Part shown: piece by piece, positions 1 to 9,354 of the stretch | How the letters are laid out: the number at the start of each line of letters is the position of its first letter | How positions within the stretch are numbered: the first letter of the stretch is position 1 | NCBI GenBank assembly: GCA_009837395.1 | Contig: VXTP01000030.1 | Location: 145,211 to 209,210 of the forward strand | Direction: 5' to 3' | Length of the DNA stretch: 64,000 nucleotides | DNA from: Gemmatimonadota bacterium | GTDB lineage: Bacteria; JAAXHH01 | Made by a program: the position numbers and the translations under genes | The notes under the pieces: generated by a model | Database searches by the model: none | The model's input: the letters and a program-made list of their open reading frames with translations, nothing else | Told to the model about the DNA's origin: nothing

Positions 1-2175
1 ATCATCGCCGCGTCCATCCCCGCGTCCATCCTCGTGACCTTTACGGTCATGTATTTTGTGAATACCGGTTACGGCATCCTGTCGCTCAACCTCATTTCGC
101 TCATGGGACTGATGCTCGGTATCGGCATGCTGGTGGACAACGCCGTAGTGGTGCTGGAAAACATCGTCCGGCTGCGGCGGATGGGCCTGGAGCCCGTGCA
201 GGCGGCGATCCAGGGCGCCCGTGAAGTATCTGTGGCCGTCAGCGCCGCCACGTTGACGACGGCCATCGTGTTCCTGCCCCTTTTGTTCATCGGAGGCGGA
301 AACGCGCAGACGGAGATGCGGGAGTTCGGCCTCGTCATCACCATCTCCCTGATCTCGTCCCTGGTGATGTCGCTCAGTTTCATACCGCTCCTGGCTTCCC
401 GGCTGTTGAAGGAAGGACGCCTGCCCACGGTCAGCTTGCTGGAGGCGCTCGAACAACGGTACGCCCAGGTGATCGGATGGGTACTGAACCACCGGCTCGA
501 CGTGGCGCTCATCCTTGGGGGGTTCGTCATCCTGACCTTCCTGGTGCCCATGCGCAGCGTGACCCTGGACAATTCGTCCTCGGACCCGCGAAGGGTCTGG
601 ATGTATATCGAACCCGGCGAGTTCGCCAGCCTGGAATACACCGATCGATTCGTGACCGACCTCGAGAACCAGTGGATGGCTTCGGCCGATTCGCTGAACA
701 TCCGGGCTATTCGTTCCGATTTCCGGCCCGGGCGCATCACCTTTGAAGTGTTCCTCCATAGCGGTTCGGACGACTCGGTCTGGGACAGCCTCCGGCACAA
801 CGCAAAAGCGCCGTGGGTCTGGGGATCGCTCGCCCTGTGCGCGGTCGTGCTCGTTCTGGTGCGCAGGAAAGCCAACGCGCTGCAGATTACCGCCGTGCTG
901 ACGGCACTTTACATCGCGATCCTGTTGATCCTCGGCACCCAGGGCGGCGTGCAGTCGTACCGTTCTTCGGAAGAGGTCGCCCGGATCATCAGGGACACCA
1001 TCCCGGAGGTGCCGGGACTCGTCGTAAGATGGCGTTGGGGCGAGGGCGGCGAGGAAGATCCGAGGGTGAGCATCGCCCTGCACGGAGAAAATCCGAGGCG
1101 GCTCGAACAGATCGCGGAGGACGTGAACGCGCGGCTGAGCCAGTTGCCCGAGATCACGGCCATCACCACCGACCTGGACAACGAGGAAACGCAGGACGAG
1201 GTCCAGGTCACCGTGGACCGGGAGATCTCAGGCAAGTTCGGCCTTACGCCCCGGCGCGTCGCCGAAATGACCCTTTCGGGCATCCGGGGCAACGAACTGA
1301 GACGCCTGAAGACCGAAGACCGGGAGATCCGGGTGTGGGTACAGTCCAAGGAGGAAGACCGCGAGACCGTTCACCAGCTCCGGGACCAGGCGGTCTACCT
1401 GGACGACGGGACCCAGCTCCCGTTGGCCACCATGGCCAGTTTCACCCAGACGCCGGCCTTCAGGACCGTCTTCCGCAGGGACAGCGAGACCATCCTGATG
1501 GTCCGCGCGAACACCACCAAAGAGGGCATCGAGACCATCGGCGGCAAAATCAGCACCAGCCTGGCGGACCTCTCCCTGCCCAGGGGCTATTCATGGCGCC
1601 TCGGGGACCGGTGGGAGCGATTGGAAGAGGATACGGCCGCCATGGTGACCGCGATCCTTCTCGCGCTCGTTGCCGTGCTGTTGCTCCTGGGGTCCCTCTT
1701 CGAGTCCTATATCGATCCCCTGATCATCATCCTCGTATCCATTCCCTTCGCCTACTTCGGGTGCTACTGGATGCTATGGGCTACCGGTACCAACATGTCG
1801 GTACTCGCCATGATAGGCATCGTGATCCTGATCGGGGTCGTGGTCAACAACGCCATCGTCTTCATCGACCATATCAAGCACCTGGAGCGGGAAGGCCGCC
1901 TGAAGGGCCGGGAACTGATCATCCAGGCCGGTCGCGACCGCCTGCGTCCGATCCTGATGACGGCGTTCACCACCATGCTCGGCCTGCTGCCCATGGCGAT
2001 CGGAACCGCCACCCTCGGCGACCAGCCCTACTACCCCATGGGCCGGTCGGTCATGGGCGGGTTGATCTTCTCCACCATCGGCGCCATGATCGCGCTGCCC
2101 CTGGTCTACAGCGCCTTCGAAGACCTGCGAAACTGGTGGGGCGGCATCGTGGCGAGGATCAAGCGGCCGGTCTGA
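1..2175 (+). CDS. RND-family efflux permease (AcrB/HAE1-like), 5' truncated by window edge
   Basis: This is the C-terminal two thirds of a proton-driven inner-membrane RND pump. The frame is open from base 1, and the first visible residues belong to a transmembrane helix running into the motif GIGMLVDNAVVVLENI, the TM4 region with its conserved acidic residue. A TM5/TM6 pair follows, then a periplasmic domain, then the C-terminal TM block with GVVVNNAIVFIDHI and LRPILMTAFTTMLGLLP. About 370 residues of a usual ~1050-residue protein lie upstream of the window. The oddity is at roughly bases 805-950: two extra hydrophobic segments (around WGSLALCAVVLVLV and ALYIAILLILG) sit inside what should be the soluble second periplasmic loop. 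Family assignment is firm; the substrate is unknown. Confidence 0.95.
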   Translation: MIAASIPASILVTFTVMYFVNTGYGILSLNLISLMGLMLGIGMLVDNAVVVLENIVRLRRMGLEPVQAAIQGAREVSVAVSAATLTTAIVFLPLLFIGGGNAQTEMREFGLVITISLISSLVMSLSFIPLLASRLLKEGRLPTVSLLEALEQRYAQVIGWVLNHRLDVALILGGFVILTFLVPMRSVTLDNSSSDPRRVWMYIEPGEFASLEYTDRFVTDLENQWMASADSLNIRAIRSDFRPGRITFEVFLHSGSDDSVWDSLRHNAKAPWVWGSLALCAVVLVLVRRKANALQITAVLTALYIAILLILGTQGGVQSYRSSEEVARIIRDTIPEVPGLVVRWRWGEGGEEDPRVSIALHGENPRRLEQIAEDVNARLSQLPEITAITTDLDNEETQDEVQVTVDREISGKFGLTPRRVAEMTLSGIRGNELRRLKTEDREIRVWVQSKEEDRETVHQLRDQAVYLDDGTQLPLATMASFTQTPAFRTVFRRDSETILMVRANTTKEGIETIGGKISTSLADLSLPRGYSWRLGDRWERLEEDTAAMVTAILLALVAVLLLLGSLFESYIDPLIIILVSIPFAYFGCYWMLWATGTNMSVLAMIGIVILIGVVVNNAIVFIDHIKHLEREGRLKGRELIIQAGRDRLRPILMTAFTTMLGLLPMAIGTATLGDQPYYPMGRSVMGGLIFSTIGAMIALPLVYSAFEDLRNWWGGIVARIKRPV

Positions 2176-2193
2176 CTTGCCGGCGGGCGTCAC

Positions 2194-2979
2194 CTATTCG
2201 GATTCCCTGCCAACAGCGCTCATGCCCTCGGCCAGTCGCCGCAAGCGGGGACGCTCGCTCGCCAGGAACGACGGGTGAGGCTGAAATCCCTGGGGTTTGC
2301 CTTCACGCAGCATGTCCCGATGGGCGCCGGTGCGTGGACGGGGGCCGAACTTGAAGACGATGACCCTCCGTTTCCCCGCCTTGCCGTAAACCGCGTGGTA
2401 GAGCCACTGGTTGAACAGGACGATATCACCCGGTTCGGTCTCGACGGCGCAACCGGGGATCCGGAGGCCGTCAATCCCGAAGGGGCTGGGATCGCCGCCC
2501 AGATGAGCATCCTGGAGGGGCAGGAGCGCCTGATGCAAGGGGTCCCGGTGGGAACCGGGGATGACCCGCAGCGCGCCGGTATCCTGGGTCTGCGGATCGA
2601 GGTACAGCATGACCTTGGTCCGGGTATAGTCGAGTAGTCGTGACGTCTTGTGTCCGTCGAAATGCCATGTGTGGTCGGCCAGCTCGGGGTCGATCCCCCA
2701 CATCCCCTCCGAACCGATCCAGATGAGGTCGTCACCCAGCAGTTCCGCCACGGGCAGGTAAATCCGGTCGTCTTCCACCAGCCGTGTCAAAACGGGGCGC
2801 GTCTCCACGAACTCCCCGTCCCACAGCCATTCCTCTTCGCCGATTTCGCGGCCGAGCTTCTGCGCGCACGCAGCGGCGGCCTCCCGGATCAGCGCTTCAA
2901 CTTCCTCCTCCGTGAAGGCCCGGCGAATGACCAGGAAACCGAAGGTATGGAAATGTTCGATCTGGACGCTGGAAAGCAT
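2194..2979 (-). CDS. PhyH-family Fe(II)/2-oxoglutarate dioxygenase
   Basis: A phytanoyl-CoA dioxygenase-superfamily oxygenase of 261 residues. The double-stranded beta-helix shows the metal motif H106-F-D108, the PGSH turn near residue 141, the distal iron ligand H195 and the 2-oxoglutarate-binding arginine at 204/205. The ATG at 2979 was chosen because family homology begins there (MLSSVQIEHFHTFGFLV); the 47 extra residues possible upstream look random and overlap the next gene. It lies downstream of another PhyH gene on the same strand with a gap of about 40 bases, so the two probably share the promoter at 3883-3912. The substrate cannot be inferred. Confidence 0.9.
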   Translation of the reverse strand: MLSSVQIEHFHTFGFLVIRRAFTEEEVEALIREAAAACAQKLGREIGEEEWLWDGEFVETRPVLTRLVEDDRIYLPVAELLGDDLIWIGSEGMWGIDPELADHTWHFDGHKTSRLLDYTRTKVMLYLDPQTQDTGALRVIPGSHRDPLHQALLPLQDAHLGGDPSPFGIDGLRIPGCAVETEPGDIVLFNQWLYHAVYGKAGKRRVIVFKFGPRPRTGAHRDMLREGKPQGFQPHPSFLASERPRLRRLAEGMSAVGRESE

Positions 2980-3017
2980 GGAGCGCTCCGGTTTTTCAGC
3001 GGGATGACCGGTCTGGA

Positions 3018-3824
3018 TCACGCCGCCACGATCCTGCTGCGTGACAGCAATGCCCTGCCGCGGTCCGAAAGTTTCCCGTATTCCGCTTCCGTCATCTCGA
3101 TCGTGGACGTGCGGAACCACGGTCTCGAATAGCAGATGACCAGCTCCGCCCGGGCATGGTTCGAACGGTTCGGCGTGCCCCGGTGGAGGGCTCTCGGGTC
3201 CTGCACCCAGAACGTGCCCTTCTTCAGGTTCAGCCGGTGGGCGGGCGGGAAATCCCCCCGCAGCAGCACGTCATCGTAGGATTTCTCCATGTCGGGGTCC
3301 GCCAGGTATTGCGTGCCCGGCATGACTTCGAAGCTGCCGTTCTCTTCACTGGTGTCCACCAGGGGGAACTTGATGCCGAAATGAGGGCAGACCGGCAGGC
3401 CGATATGGGGCGTAATCAGGTGAATGTCCCGGTGCCAGGGCTGGTACTCGCTGCCCGGATAGGGATTGTTGGAGTGGTAGCAGGTGATGTGGAAATCGTC
3501 GACGCCCCAGTATCGTTCCAGGAAAGCCAGCACGACGGGGTGCTCGTAGATCTCCGGATCGGAATATGGCGGTTCCCAGGGAACGTGCATGGTATAGCGA
3601 TTGACGAACTGCTGCCGTCCCTTGCCCGTCCTCACCTCGCCCCTTTCCTCCGGGTGGACCTCATTCGACTCGCGGGCCTTGAGCCGGTCGAGCCGTGGCA
3701 TGAAATCCGCCCGTATGCGGTCGATCTTCTCCGGTGCGACGAGGTCCTCGAAGAGCGTGAACCCGCTGATCCTGAGTTCCGCCACCTTCAGGTCGAGGTC
3801 GTAGTCCCCTGGCAGAGGCGTCAT
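3018..3824 (-). CDS. PhyH-family Fe(II)/2-oxoglutarate dioxygenase
   Basis: A 268-residue PhyH-superfamily protein. The iron site is H131-R-D133 (WHRDIHL) with distal H214 (RALHRGTPNRS) and a following arginine for 2-oxoglutarate. It is diverged from the neighbour at 2194-2979, with a longer N-terminal helical part and little similarity outside the core, so this is not a recent duplication. It is the first gene of a two-gene minus-strand unit, about 60 bases downstream of a near-consensus sigma70 promoter. The function is probably oxidation of a small organic acid or its CoA ester; the substrate is unknown. Confidence 0.9.
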   Translation of the reverse strand: MTPLPGDYDLDLKVAELRISGFTLFEDLVAPEKIDRIRADFMPRLDRLKARESNEVHPEERGEVRTGKGRQQFVNRYTMHVPWEPPYSDPEIYEHPVVLAFLERYWGVDDFHITCYHSNNPYPGSEYQPWHRDIHLITPHIGLPVCPHFGIKFPLVDTSEENGSFEVMPGTQYLADPDMEKSYDDVLLRGDFPPAHRLNLKKGTFWVQDPRALHRGTPNRSNHARAELVICYSRPWFRTSTIEMTEAEYGKLSDRGRALLSRSRIVAA

Positions 3825-3882
3825 GGGTGGTTGCCCCGGGCAGCATGTAGTGAAGCATGTCGTAAGCGTGTGAGTGGGAGAT

Positions 3883-3912
3883 ATATTACGGGTGCGGCAA
3901 GCGCAGTGTCAA
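3883..3912 (-). promoter_or_regulatory. Sigma70-type promoter for the two PhyH genes
   Basis: On the minus strand a perfect -35 box TTGACA (3907-3912) is followed after 18 bases by TAATAT (3883-3888). The predicted transcript starts about 50 bases before the ATG at 3824. The box sits in a short AT-rich gap between the PhyH pair and the convergently placed end of the GH89-like gene. Confidence 0.6.
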
Positions 3913-4021
3913 AGGTAAACGACGTGGAGGATAGGCGAAGGACGCAACAGGGAAAACCTGAACTTTATTGCGGATCCTGCGAAGTAGCCTTCCACCTGGC
4001 AGGGCTGACGCGAAATAGGAA

Positions 4022-6886
4022 CTAACGTGATGCCGGGGATCGTTTCACCACGAAGGACGCCACGTCCAGGTCCGTCCCGCTGTCGAACCACACCTTGTAC
4101 GCCGCGCCTACGGCACTGAAGGTAAACACCGCGACGTTATGGCCGTCCGATGGAGCGGGTTCGTCCTCCCGGCGAATCAAGTCGATCTCCGGCGGCACCG
4201 TCACCTGGTACAGGGCGATTTCGCCCCGGGCGATGTTGTATTCCCTGCGTACCTCGCGCACCGCGATGATCCCGCGGAGTTCCCGCGGGACCTCGACCCG
4301 TTCCACGAAACCGGGCACGTTGAATCCCTCGATCGTTTCGCCGGGCATCCCGTGCAGTACCAACCGGTGGCCCGGCGGCGCGTAGTCTTCCTCCGCGAGG
4401 ATCTCCTCGATGTCCCCGGGCGGCGGGAAGGCATCCAGCATCTCACGGACGAGGGCATCCAGCGGCCCCTCGTAGAAGTCGTACCGGCCGCTCACGGATC
4501 CTGCCTTGATGAGCCGGAGCGCCAGGGCCTCGTCCTCTCCGGTCAACTCGGGTTCGCAGGTGTCTCCGTAGGGCGACCAGGGCGCATTGCCCCGGGGTGT
4601 CGACCAGTTCGCCACGCGGGAGGGCAGATCAACGTCCGAATCCCGGTCCACGAGCCGCTCCGAGATGTCCTCTCCCCGATTCATGAGCGTCCGCATCCGG
4701 TCCAGGTACTGCTTGACGCGGGGCAGGAAGTAATGGACGATCATCTCGGCGAAGTCCTCCGGGAGGTAGTCGAGCAGCACTTGCCAGTTTTCGAGGGAGA
4801 TCAGCGCGGTGAAGGTGATCCAGTTGCTTTCACTGTTGGCATGTCCCGGCACCATCTCGGGCCACCGCGCCGCCCAGCCGTCGTGGGTCTTCAGCCTGAA
4901 CTGTTCATGGGCGCTGCAGTACCGGGCCATGGCAAGCATCACCCGTACCGTCTCCCCGGCCATCCGTTCGAACCGTTCCCGGTCCCCGGCGCGGAAGGCC
5001 TTGCGCGCTTCGGCCAGCCGGTGGTTGAAGATACCCGCCAGGTAGGTCCGGCCGATGTCCACCAGGTCGAAGCGGTACATGGGGGAATCTTCGAGTGCAT
5101 CATATTGAGACAGCAGGATCTCGAGCATGTCGTGCAGCGCCGGCAGAAACCCGATGAGCCGTTTGACCGAACCCGAGGTGAGGCCCGGCAGCAGCGTGCC
5201 GTCCCAGTTCCGGTACAGAGGGCCGTTGTGGGTGCACGGATCGAAGTAGGCCATGATGGATTCGGCGAATATACGCACGGCTGGTCGCGTTTCTTCTGCC
5301 GCCGGTCCGTACCGCCTGCGGTTCCACTGCTCGACGTAAGCGTCCGGTTCCAGGTCCGCGGGGTTCCAGGACAGTTCCGCGTAGAGATCCATGGTCATGA
5401 CGTTCCGGTGATTGGTTTCCGAAGACACCATGAATCCCTGCAGGTTGGATGCCCGGGGATGATCCGCCAGGGACCGGGCGTTGTCGATCGCCGTCCTGAT
5501 GTCGCCGTTGGGATTGGTCTCCCGGCCGCACTGGCCGCACATGCCCGTGGACCACGGCAGCCCCCAGTAGTAGTCGCACCGGAGGAAGTCGTACATGCGT
5601 CCTGCGTGGTTGAGGAACATGTTGCCGATCACGGGCAGGCCGGCGTCCCGTACCGCCCGCGCCTGGGCGGCCGCCGTGGGGTTGTCCGTGCACACCCGGG
5701 GACTGAACAGCACCGCGTCCGGATCGCCGTCCCGTATGGCCTGGATCATGCCGTCGACGGACGCATGGGTCAGTTCGGCGGCCCGGTCCGGGTCCTCCTC
5801 CACCCAGGTCTCTTCCGTGGGCAGCCACAGGCTGTAGAGATGGTCCGTGCCCAGCGCTTCCGCGTAGGATTCCACCACGGCGGTGGTGAAGCGGCGCGTC
5901 ACCGGGTCTCGCGGATCGAGGACGATCTCGGACTCGCCGCACCATTCCAGCGGCGCGACCCGGATCTTCTTGCCGTTCTTGGCCTCGTAGCCGTCCACGA
6001 ATTCCTGGAGCTGGCGACCGTCAGCGTAGGGTGAGAAACCCGGATTCACCGCCGGGGTGCCCACGTGGTGCTGCATGCGGTACCGGATCCGGATGCCGGC
6101 CTCCCGGGCATAATCGAAGACCCGGCGCAGCAGTGCGATGCGCTCCCTCTGCCAGTCCGTGAGCTGAACCGGAACGCCCAGCCGGTTGGCGGCCAGCGCG
6201 CCGATACCGCAGCAGTCGGCGATGTTGCCGCTTTCCAGGATGTTGAAGCGTTTCTTGACCAGGTAGTCGACCCAGGGCCTGAACTCTTCCCAGGTCCACC
6301 AGCGCATGCCGCTGTAGGCGTCCTGCATGTTCGCGAAGTACATCCGCCACTTGAACCGGGGCCTGTGGCATATCTCCGTTCCGTTCAGGTCGCCGATCGA
6401 CACGGTCTCTCTATACGGGATCTGTTCGCCTTCTTCGAAGAAACCGCAACCGAGATGATCTTCGAACAGCCGGTATACGGCATAGAGCGCGGAGTAGGGC
6501 CGGCGGCCCGCAAGCACAAGGCTGTTCCCGGCGCATCGGATGACATAGCCATCATATCCCAGAGCGGATTCGGAGAGGTCGACGTCGAGTTCGGCGGGCG
6601 CCCAGCCGATGTACACCCGGCCGGTTTCTATTTCGTGGCTGCCAGGGGATCTACCGGCCCCGTTCTCCGATGCCCCCCCGTTTACCGCTGGCCAGTCCGG
6701 TTCTGCCAGGATGGGGATCTCTACTCCGCCCATGCGCTTCACGATACGCTGGAATTCCCTGGCGGCCCGCCGCTCGGAAGGTCCCACTGTGGGCGAAAGC
6801 ACGATCCGCGACGCGGCCTGTCGGTTTTTGAAAAGGGTAAACATGGGGAATGCGGGTTGTCTTACGGTTTGATTTCCTGTACTCAT
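4022..6886 (-). CDS. GH89-like alpha-N-acetylglucosaminidase
   Basis: A 954-residue putative glycosidase resembling NAGLU (GH89), which removes terminal alpha-linked GlcNAc, for example from heparan-type glycans. The N-terminal alpha/beta domain (about 25-175) is followed by a TIM-barrel starting at KWRMYFANMQDAYS. Acidic residues E358/E359 (LPTEETW) and E490 (VSSETNHRNVMTMD, followed by LYAELSW) fall where the two catalytic glutamates of the family lie. The helical C-terminal domain contains EQWNRRRYG, also typical. Residues beyond about 760 match nothing I recognise. No signal peptide is visible, so it appears cytoplasmic, unlike the lysosomal relative. It starts only 8 bases from the divergent membrane-protein gene. 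Substrate specificity is inference. Confidence 0.72.
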   Translation of the reverse strand: MSTGNQTVRQPAFPMFTLFKNRQAASRIVLSPTVGPSERRAAREFQRIVKRMGGVEIPILAEPDWPAVNGGASENGAGRSPGSHEIETGRVYIGWAPAELDVDLSESALGYDGYVIRCAGNSLVLAGRRPYSALYAVYRLFEDHLGCGFFEEGEQIPYRETVSIGDLNGTEICHRPRFKWRMYFANMQDAYSGMRWWTWEEFRPWVDYLVKKRFNILESGNIADCCGIGALAANRLGVPVQLTDWQRERIALLRRVFDYAREAGIRIRYRMQHHVGTPAVNPGFSPYADGRQLQEFVDGYEAKNGKKIRVAPLEWCGESEIVLDPRDPVTRRFTTAVVESYAEALGTDHLYSLWLPTEETWVEEDPDRAAELTHASVDGMIQAIRDGDPDAVLFSPRVCTDNPTAAAQARAVRDAGLPVIGNMFLNHAGRMYDFLRCDYYWGLPWSTGMCGQCGRETNPNGDIRTAIDNARSLADHPRASNLQGFMVSSETNHRNVMTMDLYAELSWNPADLEPDAYVEQWNRRRYGPAAEETRPAVRIFAESIMAYFDPCTHNGPLYRNWDGTLLPGLTSGSVKRLIGFLPALHDMLEILLSQYDALEDSPMYRFDLVDIGRTYLAGIFNHRLAEARKAFRAGDRERFERMAGETVRVMLAMARYCSAHEQFRLKTHDGWAARWPEMVPGHANSESNWITFTALISLENWQVLLDYLPEDFAEMIVHYFLPRVKQYLDRMRTLMNRGEDISERLVDRDSDVDLPSRVANWSTPRGNAPWSPYGDTCEPELTGEDEALALRLIKAGSVSGRYDFYEGPLDALVREMLDAFPPPGDIEEILAEEDYAPPGHRLVLHGMPGETIEGFNVPGFVERVEVPRELRGIIAVREVRREYNIARGEIALYQVTVPPEIDLIRREDEPAPSDGHNVAVFTFSAVGAAYKVWFDSGTDLDVASFVVKRSPASR

Positions 6887-6894
6887 GTTACATC

Positions 6895-7602
6895 ATGACG
6901 CCAACCGGTTTCCAGACCTTCGGGCCGCCCCATCTCATCGTCCTGGGGCTCACGCTCGTGCTGCCCATCCTGCTTTCGAAACTCGCACGAAGCGCGAGCG
7001 ATGAACGGATTGCGGTGAGGATCGGCTATCTGCTCGCCGCCATGCTGCTGGTCAACGAATTCTCGGCCTGGGGATACCGCCTCTGGCAATTCGGTCCGGA
7101 ATACATGGTCCGAAACCACCTCCCACTGCACATCTGCGGCGCCGCAAGCCTGGTCACGGCCGCCACCCTGATTTTCCGGAACAAGTACCTTTACGAGATC
7201 GCCTACTTCTGGGGGCTCGTCGGTTCCGCCAACGCCGTGATCACCCCGGGCGCCATGGACACCGGCTTCCCATCATGGCGTTTCTTCCAGTACTTCATTG
7301 TCCACTCCGGGATCGTCGTGGCCGTCCTGTACGCCACCTGGGGCCTGGGCATGCGGCCCACGCTGCGCGGACTCTTTCGCGCCTTCGTCGCCCTGAATGT
7401 GTTCGCCGTCGTCGTGGGTATCGTAAACCTGCTCCTGGGATCGAATTACATGTACCTTTCGCGGCCACCCTGGGGAACGGTGTCGCCCTTCTTCTTCGCA
7501 CCGTGGCCCTGGTACATCCCCATCCTCGACGTGGTCGCGCTTGCCATGTTTTTCGCCGTGTACCTGCCGGTGCATCTGTCACGACGGCGTGAATCACGGT
7601 AG
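6895..7602 (+). CDS. TIGR02206 (YwaF-like) integral membrane protein
   Basis: A 235-residue protein with about seven hydrophobic helices, matching the TIGR02206/YwaF family (related to eukaryotic TMEM164). Typical signatures are the start FGPPHLIVLGLT, the LPLHICG motif, FQYFIVHSGIV, and the GSNYMYLSRPP stretch followed by the FAPWPWY segment. I chose the ATG at 6895 rather than 6850, since the family begins near FQTFGPPH and the upstream 15 residues overlap the divergent GH89-like gene. The family's function is unknown. The gene is followed by a 28-base tandem repeat and then a convergent glycosidase gene. Confidence 0.85.
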   Translation: MTPTGFQTFGPPHLIVLGLTLVLPILLSKLARSASDERIAVRIGYLLAAMLLVNEFSAWGYRLWQFGPEYMVRNHLPLHICGAASLVTAATLIFRNKYLYEIAYFWGLVGSANAVITPGAMDTGFPSWRFFQYFIVHSGIVVAVLYATWGLGMRPTLRGLFRAFVALNVFAVVVGIVNLLLGSNYMYLSRPPWGTVSPFFFAPWPWYIPILDVVALAMFFAVYLPVHLSRRRESR

Positions 7603-7609
7603 AAGCGCT

Positions 7610-7665
7610 CGTCCGCGCGGTCCGAACCGGTGACGCCCGTCCGCCCGGTCCGAGCCGGAGACGCC
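7610..7665. repeat. 28-bp tandem repeat, two copies, at a convergent gene junction
   Basis: Two adjacent 28-base copies (7610-7637 and 7638-7665) differ at only a few bases. Each contains the imperfect dyad CGGTCCGRRCCGG. The array fills the gap between two convergent stop codons and ends two bases before the stop of the GH43-like gene. It might form mRNA hairpins, but there is no T-run to call a terminator. Confidence 0.7.
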
Positions 7666-7667
7666 GC

Positions 7668-9056
7668 CTAGACCATCCGAATCGTCTCGCCGCCTTCGCT
7701 GTCCCAGTCCACCAGGCGCCTTATCGGAATCGTCCTCAATCCGACCTGGGCGTTCCCGGTATAGAACACGTATCCCAGGCCGTCCTTTACGACCATGCGG
7801 GGCCAGCCCGTCCAGGTGTGGTCGAATCGTTCCGTGCCGATTCCAAGGGCCGGAAGGGCGGGATTCCGGGGATAGTACGACCAGTTCTTCAGGTCCGTCG
7901 TACGGGCAAGACCCACCGAATCGCACCACCGCTCCGGCCCGGATGCGCCCGGCGGCGTCCACGCGTTGCAACCTTCGTACCAGAGATACCACGTATCGCC
8001 GATCCGGTTCAAAGACCGCGGCCGGACATGCACGGCGTCCCAGTCATCCGCCCTTTCCGGACCGAACACCGGATTGTGCTCGGCCTCGCGCCAGTCCACG
8101 AGATCATCGCTGAAGAGCAGGTAACCCCGGTCGCCGCCCGGCCAGCCTTTCGAAGACCGCGGCGTGTAGCCGGCATAGCACATGACGTACCGGAAATCCG
8201 GATGGTCCACGCGCAGCAGGTCGAATTCATGGGCGGCGTCATTGAAATGCCGGTAGACGGGATTTCGCGAATACGGCGTGAAAGGTCCTTTCGGATCGTC
8301 GGCCGAGGCCATCATGAAACCGAGCCAGGATGGATACTGCTGGACGGCGTACATGATGACGATCCGCCCGTCGGGTGCTATGACTGCGCCGTTCACGTAG
8401 ATATTGTCCCCCGGCGCGTCCGCGTAGGATAGAACTGGAACGGGATGCACTTCCCACGACCTGAGATCGTCGCTTTCCGCTACGGCGACGGTTCGCCGCG
8501 AGGATCCTTCCTGGTCGCCCTCCATGCCCGCCATGCAGTACATGTAGAACCGGTTGTCTATTTCGAGGATGGCGCCCGGTATGATCTGCTGCTCGTAGTG
8601 GCTGCCGGCCGGACCCCGCGCGATTAGCGGCTCCGTCTGCTGGTCCAGCCAGGGCAGTGTCGTGACCGTGCAGGACTCGAACTCGCAGCCCCCGGCTGCC
8701 TCCAGGTTCAGCTCGTTTACCCAGGGATCGTACCGCCCATCCCACTCGCCCGATGGACCCCTGATCCAGCCCTTTTTTCCGTTCACCCCGAATCGGAAGA
8801 AGTTACCCTTCTTTAGCACGCGGACATCCCAAGGGGACGGCCCCCCTCCGGGATAGTCCTTCAGGATCGTACGGTCTTCACCATCCTGCCTAACCACACG
8901 GAATCCCTGTCCGTCGATTTCCAGGTACACGCACACGGAACCGTCCGATCCGGAAAACCGGATGCGTGCCGCGGGTGTGTGCGCCGCGGGCGTCGATTCC
9001 GCACCGGCAACGTTTGCGCTCAGCTCGTAGTTGCCTGTTACGCGTCGGATAATCAT
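7668..9056 (-). CDS. GH43/GH32-like five-bladed beta-propeller glycosidase with N-terminal jelly-roll
   Basis: A 462-residue protein. Residues 1-130 look like a concanavalin-type beta-sandwich (FRFGVNGKKGWI, YDPWVNEL). Residues from about 140 form the repeated blades of a GH43/GH130-like propeller: AVAESDDLRSWEV, YLLFSDDLVDWREA, GLARTTDLKNWSYYP and the final blade GLGYVFYTGNAQVGL. Acidic residues that could be catalytic are visible (DNIYVNGAVI, AHEFDLLRVDHPD, WYLWYEGCNAW) but cannot be assigned with certainty. No signal peptide is visible. It probably acts on arabinose-, xylose- or mannose-type linkages; the family assignment is by fold pattern, not close similarity. Confidence 0.75.
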   Translation of the reverse strand: MIIRRVTGNYELSANVAGAESTPAAHTPAARIRFSGSDGSVCVYLEIDGQGFRVVRQDGEDRTILKDYPGGGPSPWDVRVLKKGNFFRFGVNGKKGWIRGPSGEWDGRYDPWVNELNLEAAGGCEFESCTVTTLPWLDQQTEPLIARGPAGSHYEQQIIPGAILEIDNRFYMYCMAGMEGDQEGSSRRTVAVAESDDLRSWEVHPVPVLSYADAPGDNIYVNGAVIAPDGRIVIMYAVQQYPSWLGFMMASADDPKGPFTPYSRNPVYRHFNDAAHEFDLLRVDHPDFRYVMCYAGYTPRSSKGWPGGDRGYLLFSDDLVDWREAEHNPVFGPERADDWDAVHVRPRSLNRIGDTWYLWYEGCNAWTPPGASGPERWCDSVGLARTTDLKNWSYYPRNPALPALGIGTERFDHTWTGWPRMVVKDGLGYVFYTGNAQVGLRTIPIRRLVDWDSEGGETIRMV

Positions 9057-9270
9057 CGACTGGATCCGGATTTGGGGACGACAAATACAGGGTCGACTAA
9101 CTTCCAGACGGTGAGAGGTACCCCATAGAACAGGGTGGTACGCAATACCGATTTGTCTCGCAAAAGATACACCCTATATTCCGGTTAATCCACAGCGAAA
9201 CCGAAGTTCGGCCATACCTTTTCGCAACTGGATTTAAGATAATGCTGTCACTGGTGTTTCCGCACGTTAC

Positions 9271-9354
9271 GAGGAGTTGAACGCCATGCCGGATGCCACG
9301 ACCTCCCCAGGTAAGGAGAATTCAGCCATGCCGGATGCCGCGACGCTGCCGGGT
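9271..9354 (+). repeat. 42-bp tandem duplication of a ribosome-binding site plus start codon
   Basis: Copy 1 (9271-9312) and copy 2 (9313-9354) each carry a Shine-Dalgarno sequence (GAGGAG or AAGGAG), a nine-base spacer and ATGCCGGATGCC. The result is two in-frame starts, at 9286 and 9328, each with its own ribosome-binding site. The duplicated protein segments read MPDATTSPG and MPDAATLPG. Confidence 0.8.

Noticed and set aside
813-2354. 513-codon frame overlapping the RND pump gene
   Set aside because: Out-of-frame reading of a gene with strong family similarity; composition is Arg/Gly/Pro-rich and typical of GC-driven spurious frames.
4139-6034. Long plus-strand open frame (631 codons) opposite the GH89-like gene
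   Set aside because: It is a shadow: high GC leaves the antisense frame open, its product is Arg/Val/His-rich without domains, and the minus-strand frame has clear glycosidase motifs.
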